A stretch of DNA of 41,075 bases from a virus. Below, one piece after another: positions 1 to 10,186 of the stretch. The stretch lies in the IMG/VR virus record IMGVR_UViG_3300037325_000185, positions 1 through 41,075 of that record; one strand, given 5' to 3'. The number at the start of each line of letters is the position of its first letter. Position 1 is the stretch's first letter. The notes below the pieces were generated by a model that saw only the letters and a program-made list of their open reading frames with translations, was not told the DNA's origin and searched no databases. Both the position numbers and the translations under genes were made by a program.

Positions 1-127
1 TACAAAGTATTCTCTTCCGTTAGGACTTAGATATGTTCCAGTAGCCCCTATAGCTTTCCCATATCACTCCATAGTTTGTCATGTAGGAATACTATCGGCT
101 GTTATATTTCATGGGTTATTTGTGTCT
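1..127. repeat. Terminal direct repeat marking circle closure (copy 1)
   Basis: These 127 bases are identical to 40949-41075 at the other end. The minus-strand gene around the junction keeps one open frame through either copy. The simplest reading is the overlap left by an assembler (127 is a common k-mer size) on a circular molecule or a circularly permuted phage genome. A genuine 127-bp terminal repeat cannot be excluded from sequence alone. Confidence 0.9.
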
Positions 128-2526
128 ATTGCTACATTATTCCCAGTCCTTGGGATATCTACCCTTAAAGTAAATCCTTCTTGTGGTACATCCTTTGATC
201 AAGAAGGTTGGTCTCCTAAGCTAAAACCTTCATCTAGAAAACTGTTTGCTGCTTCGTCATCATCTATGTCAAAATCAGATTCTACACCTCAGAAACCTCC
301 ACTATCCATATTGTTTGAGATTATGTCTGCTATCTCATCGTCTGACATGTCTGCATTTATCTTTGAAAAGTCAGGTTCTTCAGGGCGAGTATCATAATCT
401 GTCCCAGGGAGGAGAAACGGTAAAACTCAGTTAGTAAATACTTCGTCGTACTCGGTTGCACCAAATTTTTGTCTATAAAAGTTTTCTGTATTTCATATAA
501 ATAGTTTTGAAAGTGAAGCTATTTTTACTACATTGAGTTCAAGAGTCTTACTTGAACTTGGGAATATTTTTTCATATGCTTTTGACTCAGACTCACTGAA
601 TGCTGCACCAGATAGAGCAGCTCTATAAGATTGCACCATCCCATCAATTAAGTTTTGTAATACTCACAATCTGGGGTTTGTAGTTTTTCAAAGTGCCCAT
701 TCTGCCAGTGCTTCTTTTCATCCTGGTATCTTACCGATGTCTCCTCCTTCTTCTTCATATTCCGTCAAGTAATCTTTAAGTGACTGTATATTGTTTAGTA
801 GATCAATACGTCCTTGCATCTTATCTTGTGTAGCTGTAGACTCTGTTTCTTTTGCTACTGATAAAAGCGTCTGTATTGCTGAGTCTGTTCGTCATTCTTC
901 CAACCTTCTATTAAATTCTTGGCTTGCATAATCTCTTGAGTCTGAAGTAAGCGCTCATGCTATGTTTCAGAATATATCCCGCATAACTCATGTGTACTGA
1001 GTGCTAAATCCTGCGTCATTTAGTATTGTATCAATTTCTTGTTCTGTTTTTCAGTCTAAAAGCATTCATTCTATAGAATTAATCCCATCTTCTTTTGTAT
1101 TTCAAAAATGTTTTTTAGCAAGGGCTTGAGCAAGTGCTTGTTTTTCAAATGATAATGTTCACATCGATGCTCGTCTTAATGCAAGAGCCTTAGTCACTTG
1201 TGTTCGTAATTCTGCTGGCACTGATCATAAAGATGGTAAGTCTCAATTTATAATTCAAGAAACATACGCTTGTATATCTTCTGCTTGAGCAGATGATGTT
1301 CCTCACACTGGGAATTTTTCCCCATCTATAGTTATAGCATTACCAAACTTATCTGATAATCGCCCAGTAAGGTTACTTGCTGTCTCATCTATTTCTCATT
1401 TTTCTGCATCTGTAAAGTCAAGGTTGTTTACTAATGATTCAAATGCTAAATTAGCATCTATTTTTCATTGAGCTACAAGTTTAGATTGGGTATCTGCATT
1501 TTGTTTAATAAGATTGTTTTTTCATGTAATTGCTTCCCTAAGAGTTTTTCTTATAGCAGAAATAGCTTCAGAGCCTGCATTATTTTGCTGAGCTTCAAAA
1601 AGAGAAAGCGTAGCGTTCTTCTCTTTGGAGAATGCATCTAGTATAGCATCTCATTGCTTTTGTAATACTCTTAAGTCTTCTTCAGTACCAGAAGATAGCC
1701 CAACTCCTCGCAAAGACCGTTGTCTTTGAGTAATGTTCATAGTTTTATCAACTGACTCTTGAACTCTAACCTCCTCTGCTTGAATAACTTCTTTTATTCT
1801 TTCTCTTTCTTTCTCTATAACTGTTACCAAATCTTTCTCAACCCTCTCCTCTTTTAGAATAGCATCTCTTGAATCTAATATAGCAGTAATTTGATTTGAG
1901 TCGTATCACTCTGATTCGAGATATCTTCTTACGTGTCAGTCATTAAACTCTAACCCTGGAGCAATCCCTTTTATTTTTTGCCCAATTAAATCTTCAGCTA
2001 CTTTTCGTGATCCTTCTATCGATACTGTTGGTTGTCCGTCCTCGTCAGCATCTTTCACTGTTACTGTTGAAAAACCTATATTATTTAGTATAGGATCTTG
2101 ATTTCATGTAGTCGCTTCTATTGATCTTCGATTTCTTATTTCCTTAGCAAGTTTATTACCTAATTCTGTTCCTCAAGAAATCTCATCAGTAACATTTGCA
2201 GAATCGAGTCAATCAAAAATATTTACCCTTTTTCATCATTGGCTACCAGAGGAATCACCGTCAAATACAGAGTCCGTAGCTGTTGGTTTTCCTATTGTAG
2301 GTGCTGTAGTGTCAACTATGACAGGTTTAGGAGTATCTATAATGTCTACTTTGTCTGTAGGTTGGGCTATAGAACCCTCTATAGCTACAGGGTCTACAAT
2401 AGGGTCAGCATTCATAGCAGTAAGCTTTGGAACTTTAGAAGTGACAACTTCCTCACGTGAGTTATCTCGCGTAGGTTGTCAACGTCTTGTTACTCTGTTA
2501 TCTCTTTTTATTATTGGGATTGCCAT
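1..2526 (-). CDS. Virion/tail-associated protein with C-terminal lysozyme-like domain (5' part)
   Basis: With TGA as Gly the frame is open from ATG (2526-2524) through position 1 and continues at 40948 down to a TAA at 40700-40702, giving about 924 residues. The N-terminal ~100 residues are Pro/Asp/Thr-rich and look disordered (MAIPIIKRDNRVTRRGQ). The middle is long, charged and helical, with a possible coiled coil near 1750-1900. The section just before the junction is very acidic. After it come DTNNPGNIT and a short globular C-terminus. NNPGNI followed by a FARF-like segment and a closing LARA(I/V)M motif is typical of phage-associated peptidoglycan hydrolase domains, so the protein probably opens the cell wall during entry. 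It lies between the glycine-rich fibre block and the internal virion protein. The lysozyme role is inferred from motifs; no catalytic residue is assigned. Confidence 0.75.
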
Positions 2527-2535
2527 AATAATTCA

Positions 2536-2952
2536 TTAAATATTATTTTCTAATTTTTTTAATTTAGTCCTTAATTGTTTTTCAGCTACTGCATATATAG
2601 TTTCAAAATTTTGAGCATTTATCATAATTTTATTGGCTAATTCTATAGCTGTCTCTCAATTTGCCAAGAGATCATTAATAAATTTAGAATCTCCCCCTTG
2701 TATTACTTCTCTAGCTTCTTTTTCTTTTTTAAAAAAAGTTTTTACCTCTGAATCAGAATAATGAGAATTTATAGGGAGTAAGGCTGCGTGAAAAGATTTG
2801 TATGCTTTCTCTCTATTTATTTTGTTTGAAAATTCATTAGGCACAATAGGTTCTTGTGTTTCCATCTTATTGTTTTCGTTAATTGAAAACCTATATCAAT
2901 TAGCAAGCATTTCTTTTTGCTCTTTTGTAAGAGTATTTATATCTAAAGACAT
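2536..2952 (-). CDS. Hypothetical 138-aa protein in tail gene block
   Basis: The frame starts MSLDINTLTKEQKEMLANG and ends ...KKLENNI before TAA, with two in-frame TGA codons read as Gly. It is charged, almost entirely helical, with no signal peptide or membrane segment. It begins 8 nt after the glycine-rich fibre gene and ends 9 nt before the large tail/lysozyme gene, so the three are co-transcribed. That position suggests a small virion component or tail chaperone. I do not recognise the family. With TGA as stop only a 69-aa fragment would be called. Confidence 0.7.
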
Positions 2953-2960
2953 TTTTTTAT

Positions 2961-4625
2961 TTATGATTGAAATAATATTGAAGTTCCCCCAGCATTTCAG
3001 TTGTCTCAATCCCCTCCAGCATTTCAATCAGCTCAACTACCTCAGATAGATCACCCAGCTCAACCATATCAACCAACTCAACCAGCAGCAGTTACTGTTA
3101 TGACCCCTGAAATTATGGTACTGTATATTAATGCAGCACATCCACCTCAACCTCCTGCTCAACCACCTCAACCACCTCAACCCCCTGCAGTAGAATTAGG
3201 AACATTTGTATCACCTCAATTTCAACCAGATCAACCATCTACTCCGTTAGCTGTTATATTTCAAGTACCCGATAATTCATATGCCTTTAATACTATATTA
3301 GCGCTTGATAATCAAGCTATTCCTCCAGCTCAACCCCCTCATGCTCTTTCACCCCCTCATCATCATGAAGAAGTTCCCCCATCTGCTCAAGTACCACCAG
3401 AAGTTGTACCATTATCTCAGTTATTGTTATAGGCATCTCATCCACCTCAAGATCCAGCTCATCAAACACCCCCTGGTGTTCCACCAGCTCATCCATCTCA
3501 ACCATTGTATAATCATCCTCATCCTCATCATCCTCCTCAAAATCAACTTCATTGAGCAGCTCATAGTCATGCTAAATTGCTTCAGTTATTTCAACCAGCT
3601 CAACCAGCTCAACCAGCTCAACCAGCAGCTCATGGGGTCAGAACAGTGTCGTTTGGTAGTGTGATAGATCATGCAGATCAAAGTCAAGCAACTGTTATTG
3701 TTCAATTTAGGTTACACACTCAATTACATCTTAATTCTAATGTTCCATCTGTGTCAGAGCAAGTAACCGTAGCTCACGCAGAAATATTAATAGATGAATA
3801 ATTATACACTCACTTAGCAAACTCTAAATTAGTTGTTCAACTAGGAACTGTTAGCTCCCCATCACTACCATCTCAATAAAAGTTTTTTAAAAATTTTTGG
3901 TCTATAACTCACACGGAATTTAATAGAGGAATAAATCATGCATTATTTTTAGGAATTGGGTCAGGAATTGTTAACAGCGCATTGTTTGTTACAACTAACT
4001 CAGCTCAAGTCTCTCAGGTACTTGTGCCAGCCTTTCTTTGCGCTAATGTTGCTAATTCTACCTTACCCGCAGTTGTTTCACTTGCATTAGCTACAGAACC
4101 TGTCGCAAAACTTGACCAAGCTCCTCATATATACTGATTCAGTACTCATGTAGTAGAATTTCTTATAATCATCCCCTCTTCAGGAGTGAGGGCATCTCTC
4201 TGAGTAGACGTGAGTGATTTAGCGACTATCCCTGCAAAGTCTGTCGCATCGTCCCATTCAAAATTTACCTCGTTGTCTAGCTTTGTATTTACAGATGTTA
4301 CTATATTTTTCCAAAACTCAAAGTTGTCTGATATAATTACTGTCGAGTTTACAGGATGCACCGAAGCAACAGAGTTAATTCATGCTCACTTCTTAAGCGT
4401 TATACTGCTAACATTTACTGTTTTCGCAGATAAGTCAATAGAATCTATTTCTGCAATCTGCATATTCGTAGTGCCTGGCTCAACTACCATATATGTAGTA
4501 ACTCCCGACGGAAACGTGAAGCTTGGCACTGTATTTAAAAACATAGGACCTGTACCTCAAACCCACTGCTGAGATAAACTTGTTCGGAATCAATCCTCTA
4601 ATGGATATGTATTAATATTAGTCAT
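2961..4625 (-). CDS. Glycine-rich tail fibre / receptor-binding protein
   Basis: The frame is 554 residues, ATG at 4625 and TAA at 2961. The N-terminal ~230 residues (MTNINTYPLEDGFRTSLSQQ, then a beta-rich part) resemble a virion-anchoring domain. They are followed by YGDGSDGELTVPSGTTNLEF, a motif common at the start of shaft domains in glycine-rich phage tail fibres. The C-terminal half is extremely glycine-rich, with two separate runs of nine glycines (3159-3185 and 3513-3539). I counted about 55 in-frame TGA codons between 2961 and 3875, so under the standard code the gene does not exist. Such Gly-rich regions usually form poly-glycine-II-type bundles at fibre tips that bind the host surface. 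It sits next to the hub gene, consistent with fibre attachment. Function is inferred from composition and position. Confidence 0.82.
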
Positions 4626-4628
4626 TTT

Positions 4629-6440
4629 TTATCAAAGGTTGGAATATTCAAATAAATCTGTACTTTCATTTTGGAACTCAAGAGTCATCTTGTCTAGTGT
4701 CCATACTAATGAAGCACTCTCACTTGTCATCTTTATTTTTATATTTTGTATGAGATCATATAAAGGAAACTTAATAACATACTGCAATAACTCTACGCTC
4801 CCTAGTGTCACGCCCCCTCATCAGATAGCCAGAGTCCCTATAGCAGTCTCACCTATAGAAATATTACTGCTCGCGTTATTGCGAGTATACTCATCAGTAA
4901 TTGGTCATCAGCCTATTGATTGTCAGTCTGATATTATATCAACAGTTATGTCGTCTCAAAGACTCTTGAGTCATATTATTGTAACTGACTCTATTGTATT
5001 GGATTCTGTCTCATCTCCAAGGTCATATTTTTTAGTTACTGCCTCTACTAATATTTTACCACCCAGATCACTAAACCCTGTCTCAATTTCTATCATCTGT
5101 CACGATGTAGCAGAGTTTATCAAATAGTGATAAATACCATCGGAATCTTTATACGCTACAAAACCATAGTGTGATGGAAGTGTGTATTGACTCCACCCAG
5201 ATGTTAGGGACGAGTATACTAGAGTTGTGTCTGGTCTATCATCATCATTTGTCGAGAAAGACCCATAGTAGTTTGTAAGCGGAAGTATGTATTTACCAGT
5301 TGTAAAATTATAATTCTTAGGTTGCACCTTAGAGGTTAAAGCTCTTACATCATCTGACAGAGGCTCGTCTTGCAAAGCTGTCACACTTGTCGCTCACGTT
5401 TTTGTGCTCAGTGTTGTAAATCATCTATCATTAAAATACAGAAGCGCGTTTGCTACCCGCCCCACAGCTGTGTTCCCATATCCTCAATTCTCAGAATCAG
5501 TTGGGAGAGCAGAAGACAAATCCCCAGCTATAGAGAACACTTTCTTGTCCTTGAACGCCAGAACTCATTGCTGAAGCTCCTCTAAGCAATTAACCCTTCA
5601 TGACTCAGCCCCTCATACAAAAAGGTCGTTGGCTGCAAGGTCGTTTGCGTTTGTAGCAGTAGCGCCAACTGCATTTGTGACAAACAATGTTGACGGAGTT
5701 CTGTCAGCCCCAGCTCCATAGATAGCATCTGCTAAAAAAGCAAGATATCTACATCTTGGCTGAGAGGATGTGAACCCCGTTACTGTACCTAAACCATTAT
5801 TTGTAAAATTAATAGTACCTCCAGTCGGAAAGTACGATATCTTAAACGTGTTTGTCGCTGCTTCTCTTATGTAGAAGTATCTTCTGTCTAATTCTGTAGG
5901 CAGGGTTCATCCTGAAAATTTCACGGAGTCTCCATTATTGAGTCAATGACCAGAGATTGTTATTACATCTGTTGTAGAGTCAAACGTAGCTGTACCCTTT
6001 GATGTCGTACCTATTCTAGAAAAAGTGTCTGTATTTGGGGCATAACTACAGTAATCGTCAAGCCCATTAGACATATATATAACCTCTCTTAATATAGCAA
6101 AGCTCCATCTTGTCCTAGTAATACCGTCAGCCTCAAATTCTGTAAGATTTGTTGCTATAGAGTCCCACGCTCATGTAGATTCTATGTAAGAATACATCTG
6201 AGATCACGAAACTATTAAAAGAGTTCTTATGTTATTTTTTTGGTCATCTAAAAAATACGAACTTGTTATTGGGTCACTTCCTATAGATGCTCAGAATGTC
6301 TTTGTACCATGCCGACTTCTTATTCTCCCATCTGCATCGTAATACATATTCTTGAGAGACTCAAACTGGTTATTTTTAAGCGTTGATGACTCTTGTAAAT
6401 TAAGTCCTCATGTAAAATCCTCAATTTTTAATTTAGGCAT
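4629..6440 (-). CDS. Virion hub/nozzle protein (podovirus tail, P22 gp10-like type)
   Basis: 603 residues, starting MPKLKIEDFTGGLNLQESST. The opening pattern (F-x-G-G-L-N, then a segment ending N-M-Y-Y-D-x-D-G-R-I-x-S-R-x-G) is typical of the beta-propeller-like tail hub or packaged-DNA stabilising proteins of short-tailed phages. The later motif DRGFTTLSTKTGATSVTALQ, followed by PLSDDVRAL, fits the same family. It is beta-rich, with no signal peptide or membrane segment. It starts 2 nt after the head-tail adaptor ends and stops 3 nt before the glycine-rich fibre begins, the usual adaptor-hub-fibre order. Its precise equivalence to P22 gp10 is inference. Confidence 0.7.
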
Positions 6441-6442
6441 AA

Positions 6443-7141
6443 TTATAAATGGTTAGGATTTGTAACTCTGCCAAAACGTACCCTATGCGCTGTCGTGCTT
6501 CTATAAGATGTCTTGTAAACAATATTCTCTCTATCAGGGAGTAAGTATGCGTTGAATAACTTCGCAATCTCTAACCTAAACCTAGCAAGTTTAGTATTAG
6601 CCCTACCTATATTCTTTGCATCTGCTGGTTGAGCTAGTAATGTATAGGAAGCATATAGTTTTATAGCTTTATCAAATGCTTTCATGTATGGAGAAAGTTC
6701 AGTGTCATCAACTGGCGAGGTAACAAACCTATTATAGGTGACATCTATGCCTTTAATAGAATTAGGGTAGGGGTGAAAACCTATTTTATCCCCATATAAA
6801 TAATAATGAGTAGGAGTTCATGATATAAACTCTCTGTATGATCTCTTTAATTCCTCAAAAGTTGTTGGGTAGAGTGTTTGGTCATTATATTTTACTAAGT
6901 TTATTCCTTGGTACCCAGGTATGACATCCTCTATAGTATATTCCTGCTGATTCGCTATAGAATTAAAGTTTACATCCACTTGATTTCCAGGAAACCTGTA
7001 ATTTCATTTTGCTTCTATCTCTTGAATCGCCATATCAATAGCGTCATTAACCTCTGCGTTGTCCCATATTTTTCACAGTCTGTCAATCTTCATTTCTGAT
7101 CTAACACCTGTTCTTAAGGTAAGAAGTGATGTATTTGGCAT
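6443..7141 (-). CDS. Head-tail adaptor / head completion protein
   Basis: 232 residues, ATG at 7141. The protein begins MPNTSLLTLRTGVRSEMKID. It has the layout of phage head-closure adaptors: an N-terminal helix with a Trp-Asp-x-A-E-V-N-D-A-I segment, a central beta part with GTPTHYYLYGDKIGFHPYP (the 'G-x-P-x-Y-Y-x-x-G-x-x-I-x-x-x-P-x-P' signature), and a helical C-terminus (KAIKLYASYTLLAQPADAKN). In podoviruses such proteins seal the portal and connect it to the hub. The next gene downstream is the hub-like protein, which supports this. No TGA falls in the C-terminal third, so a standard caller finds only an 80-aa piece. Confidence 0.75.
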
Positions 7142-7209
7142 AGTACTAATATAAGATGATACATATATTATTATATAATACTCTATTTATTGTATAAAAC
7201 AAATAAAAT

Positions 7210-7554
7210 CTAATCATTTAGTTGATTTAATAATTCAAACAATTCGTCTGCCGAAGAATTCTCTATCATATTTATGTTAAAATTTATATTAGCTGTCGCC
7301 CCTCATTTAATAAGTTGATTCTGTTTGAATGCTTCTGCTCTTGTGGAGTTTACCTCTGATACCTTTACAGATGGATCTCATGAGGTTATACGCTCAAGTA
7401 TCATTACATCACAAGCATCTATAATTTCTTGATTCTTTTTGTAGGTAAGCCCGTAATCTAAAGTATCTGTGGAGGTGTTGGATGCGGTTTCTACATTGTA
7501 TTGATTCAATAGGACGTTGGCTTCTTCTTGCGTCATTACTGGAGTACTTATCAT
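7210..7554 (-). CDS. Hypothetical 114-aa protein opening the structural gene block
   Basis: MISTPVMTQEEANVLLNQYN starts the frame at 7554, and it ends ...ELFELLNQLND before TAG at 7210. It has a TGA codon followed by a GGN codon in the middle (KGGATANINF). Acidic, mostly helical, no membrane segment. It is the first gene downstream of the long structured leader and lies 68 nt before the head-tail adaptor, so it may be a small virion or assembly protein. Family not recognised. Confidence 0.65.
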
Positions 7555-7839
7555 GATTGTTGTGTTATACTTTATGCTGTATATTCTAATTGTAAAAACA
7601 TAGAAAGCAAATTTTCAAAAAAAAAATTTCTAAAAAATATTTTAGTCGAAATGTCAAGTAATATACACTATAGTAGGTTACGAAATGTGGGTGCAGGCTA
7701 ATCATTAATTATTTATTATTTTTAAAAAGGTGGTAGGGGTATCAAAAAATAAATATATTATAAAACATATTATAATATTGTACAGTTAGCACGTGTTTTG
7801 ATGGTATTAGGTGAAAGCAGGTAAGCCAGCAGGAAAGCC

Positions 7840-7881
7840 AAAAAGCACTTAACATAACCTTTGTTATGTTAAGTACTTTTT
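7840..7881. terminator. Strong bidirectional intrinsic terminator
   Basis: An almost perfect 19-bp hairpin pairs 7840-7858 with 7863-7881. It has a four-base loop and one C/A mismatch (7846/7875), and has A/T tracts on both flanks so that a U-run follows in either direction. In the minus direction it stands about 290 nt before the first structural gene, so late transcripts starting at 8.5 kb would have to read through it. Confidence 0.75.
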
Positions 7882-8087
7882 GTTTCTCTGATGGTATAGT
7901 ATATGCATAATTTGTTTATCGTGTCTCTCAGGGCTTGTTTTTGATATTCATATAGGTACTGAGTACATTGATTTGTACTTCTTTTGTATTGTTTTTTAAT
8001 AAAGTATCAGCTAAGTAGAGCCATCCTTGACTTTTTTTTAAGCAAAGTTACCAAAATTCAGAATCCAACGGAACCGTTTTTTATCAT
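7869..8087 (-). CDS. Possible small basic protein (72 aa), doubtful
   Basis: Read with TGA as Gly, the frame starts MIKNGSVGFGILVTLLKKKS and ends with TAA inside the terminator hairpin at 7840-7881, a common arrangement for a last gene. It is basic and Tyr-rich, contains two TGA codons and has one weak hydrophobic stretch. In DNA this AT-rich, with only TAA and TAG as stops, a frame of this length is expected by chance about once in such an interval. It may simply be leader RNA. Confidence 0.25.
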
Positions 8088-8261
8088 TTTTGGCTATTTT
8101 AAGCTAATATATTAAAATAAAGTTCACTAAATCTGATACCGCTGTAGAAAGCTCATTTTAGCCCCTTTCCGACCAAACGGAAGAAGTTTACGGGAGGAGT
8201 TCAAAAAGTAGGTAACCGAAAAAGTCAAGTATTCAGTAAGTTCCCCAAAAAAGCTAAAAAG

Positions 8262-8306
8262 CGGTTCACTTTTTTATCTGAAAGATGCATAAAAAAGTGA
8301 ACCGCC
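8262..8306. terminator. Perfect 17-bp inverted repeat, terminator-like
   Basis: Bases 8262-8278 are the exact reverse complement of 8290-8306, separated by an 11-base loop. The arms begin GCGGTTCAC. A-tracts at 8257-8261 give five U after the hairpin in the minus direction, and the plus side has CTTTTTC, so it could terminate either way. Its GGTTCAC/GTGAACC ends also occur singly at 8390-8460, suggesting a protein- or RNA-binding word as well. Confidence 0.6.
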
Positions 8307-8462
8307 TTTTTCAAGTTTAGCTACTTATAGCTAAATCGCATACAAGCAAAGTATATTATACATCCGCATTTTTTGGTAACTTTCAAAAAACAGTGAACCG
8401 AAAAGAGCAAAACCGATTTTTAGCGGTTCCGTAAAACTCGAAAAAGTGAACCCAGAACCATC

Positions 8463-8487
8463 AAAAAAGGGAACCAAACGGTTCCTT
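8463..8487 (-). terminator. Short intrinsic terminator just after the late promoter
   Basis: On the minus strand a GGAACC-GTTT-GGTTCC hairpin (8470-8485) is followed by six U (8468-8463). It lies only about 20 nt downstream of the predicted start of the promoter at 8507-8535, so default transcripts would be very short. The stem is only 6 bp; termination is plausible but unproven. Confidence 0.45.
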
Positions 8488-8506
8488 ATTTTACACTTCT
8501 CGAATA

Positions 8507-8535
8507 TTTATAATATACTTTTAATAAAGTAGCAA
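8507..8535 (-). promoter_or_regulatory. Sigma70-type promoter for the late/structural block
   Basis: Minus strand reads TTGCTA, a 17-nt spacer, then TATAAA (-35 at 8535-8530, -10 at 8512-8507). The TTGC(T/A) form of the -35 box recurs in the other promoters of this genome. It points left toward the structural genes, whose first ATG is about 950 nt away. Confidence 0.55.
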
Positions 8536-8587
8536 AAAGAGTAATAAAAGTACAAAAATAATTATTTTTATTATTATTTCCATGATT

Positions 8588-9217
8588 TTATATATTATTT
8601 TTTACAATCTCCTTATACACTAATCATATATCTCATGAAAGCACTGAGTAAATAGGATCTTCTATCTCTTCATAATGATCCTCTACATTTTCCTCTATAA
8701 AAAACTCTATTATCTGACTGACTTGATTTTCTTTTAAATCATCCTTGATATTATCTATATAAACACTATAAGAATCATCCATGAAACTTATAAAACCATC
8801 ACAAGACCTATTATTTTCCTGTATAAATTTTGTAAACGCTTCTTTTTTACTTTCTAAGTACTCAAGGATTTTATTAATATCAATTTCACAGTAAACTTTC
8901 ACTTCATCACTTGAATAATTGTAATATTCAGGATTCCAGAGGCTTTCGAAAGCTCATAATTTTATCCCTATTTTTTCAAGTCACAATTCATTTACAATTC
9001 CTTCATACTCACAGTAATAATCTTTTGCTATATTCTCGTGTGTAGTTGTATAATCAATATCTATTACTTCACATAGCTCTTCATAGTCATCTCACTCTTT
9101 CAAAATACCCTCTTCAATATAATTTTCTATAATATATTCTTCCTCTTGATCTACCATAGCGCTAAGGTGACTATGATAGAAACCTGGGAAGCTTGGTATG
9201 TATATAATTTTTTGCAT
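8588..9217 (-). CDS. Hypothetical acidic phage protein (209 aa)
   Basis: Starts MQKIIYIPSFPGFYHSHLSA at 9217 and is open to TAA at 8588; three TGA codons are read as Gly. It is very acidic, rich in Glu, Tyr and Ile. It contains a central SLWNPEYYNYSSDEV segment like that found in several uncharacterised phage and plasmid proteins ('S-P-x-x-Y-N-F-x-T-D'). No signal peptide or membrane segment. An internal GTG at 8902 makes standard callers report only an 89-aa C-terminal piece. Its highly acidic nature could fit a DNA mimic, but that is only a guess. Last gene of the small-gene operon. Confidence 0.72.
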
Positions 9218-9224
9218 AATAGTA

Positions 9225-9668
9225 TTAGTTATTAAAAAAATAAACATCCCCCAAAAAACTATCAATTAACTTATTATAATTATATAAAAACTTTACTTCA
9301 AATTCTTCAATCGTTCTAGTATAAAAATAGAATCAGAAAGCATCATTATATTCATATTTGCATCTATAGTTTCGTATATTATACCTTATGTCTACTCATA
9401 TACTATAAGTGATACCTATATCATCTGGGGCAGTTATCCCGTTTGGATTAACTCAAGCTTCATAATGTATATTTACCCTATTATTAGGAATATATATTCT
9501 TGCTTTGTTGCTTCGTAGTCTGTAGTATTTACCTACTTTACTTGCTAATATATTGTTTTTTATATTTGCGAAATGTAAATTTTCTGAGTCTTCTCTAATA
9601 TCATAAGCTTCAAGTCTTCGTAGTATATCTCCTATTTTTTTAGTTTCCTTTATATCTAAATTACTCAT
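9225..9668 (-). CDS. Hypothetical 147-aa protein of the small-gene operon
   Basis: MSNLDIKETKKIGDILRRLE starts the frame. The first half is helical and charged. The second half is Tyr/Asn-rich and probably beta-structured (RIYIPNNRVNIHYEAG, then GVDIRYNIRNYRCKYEYN). Three TGA codons serve as Gly. It is followed after 7 nt by the next gene and preceded by the repeated AATACTATT-ATG leader. Family not recognised. Confidence 0.68.
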
Positions 9669-9675
9669 AATAGTA

Positions 9676-10161
9676 TTATTTTATTTTTAAAGGCATCAGA
9701 ATAGCTTCTATTTCTTCGATTTTTTCTTTAAACTCTTCCCCGTTGTCTCAGATAAAATATATAGGATCAAGGGGCTTTCATATCTTAATTCTAACGTGTT
9801 TCTGTCCTGATTTTTTATATACTTCTAATATATCAATAGTTTTTTGAATATCTACTCACACGATAACCCCTTCATTGTTTTTTGCATCCACTGCGAAACG
9901 ATCCATATCTATAAAATCTTTGTTATCTAAAGGTTCTAAAGTCGCTGTTAATTCATTACACTTTGCAAGTACTGAGATTGGATACAATCAGTTTTTTGTT
10001 TCTCCTGGCGTAGTAGATACTTTGAAAAGAATATGAGAATCAGTAGCATATAAAACACTATCAATACAGTTTACTTTCGCTAGTCTTGGACGTACGTTTT
10101 CAGTACTTTTTATAGCTTTACATATACCCTTTATAACTTTACTTGTATTTATATCAAACAT
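9676..10161 (-). CDS. Sliding-clamp-like protein
   Basis: 161 residues starting MFDINTSKVIKGICKAIKST. The pattern CIDSVLYATDSHILFKVS, then VDIQKTIDILEVYKKSG, then HVRIKIGKPLDPIYFIGDNG, and the C-terminus EAILMPLKIK resembles the last domain of DNA polymerase III beta clamps, whose C-termini end in MPMRL-like residues. Phages often carry such short clamp-like proteins. No DNA polymerase gene is visible in this genome, so it may instead redirect the host polymerase or act in late transcription, as T4 gp45 does. Motif similarity only; a structural search would settle it. Confidence 0.5.
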
Positions 10162-10186
10162 AATAGTATTTTTTTATTAATTAAAA

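Larger units (their letters stand above)
7555..8587. other. Long structured intergenic leader of the late operon
   Basis: About 1 kb with no convincing gene. Its right edge has a minus-strand promoter (8507-8535). Its left part runs into the first structural gene at 7554. In between are several hairpins with U-tracts in the minus direction (8463-8487, 8262-8306, 7840-7881) and many copies of GGTTC-type words (GGTTCAC, GGTTCC, GGTTAC). A weak 72-codon frame lies at 7869-8087. The arrangement looks like a late leader controlled by antitermination, or a replication origin rich in inverted repeats. The sequence alone does not decide. Confidence 0.6.

Noticed and set aside
3001-3432. Plus-strand proline/glutamine-rich frame
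   Set aside because: It is the mirror of the glycine-rich minus-strand fibre (GGT/TGA reads as CCA/TCA on the other strand). The minus frame is open for 554 codons with recognisable fibre motifs.
4210-5127. Two long plus-strand frames (4210-4572, 4639-5127)
   Set aside because: Opposite the fibre and hub genes; no protein features, typical antisense shadows of beta-rich proteins.
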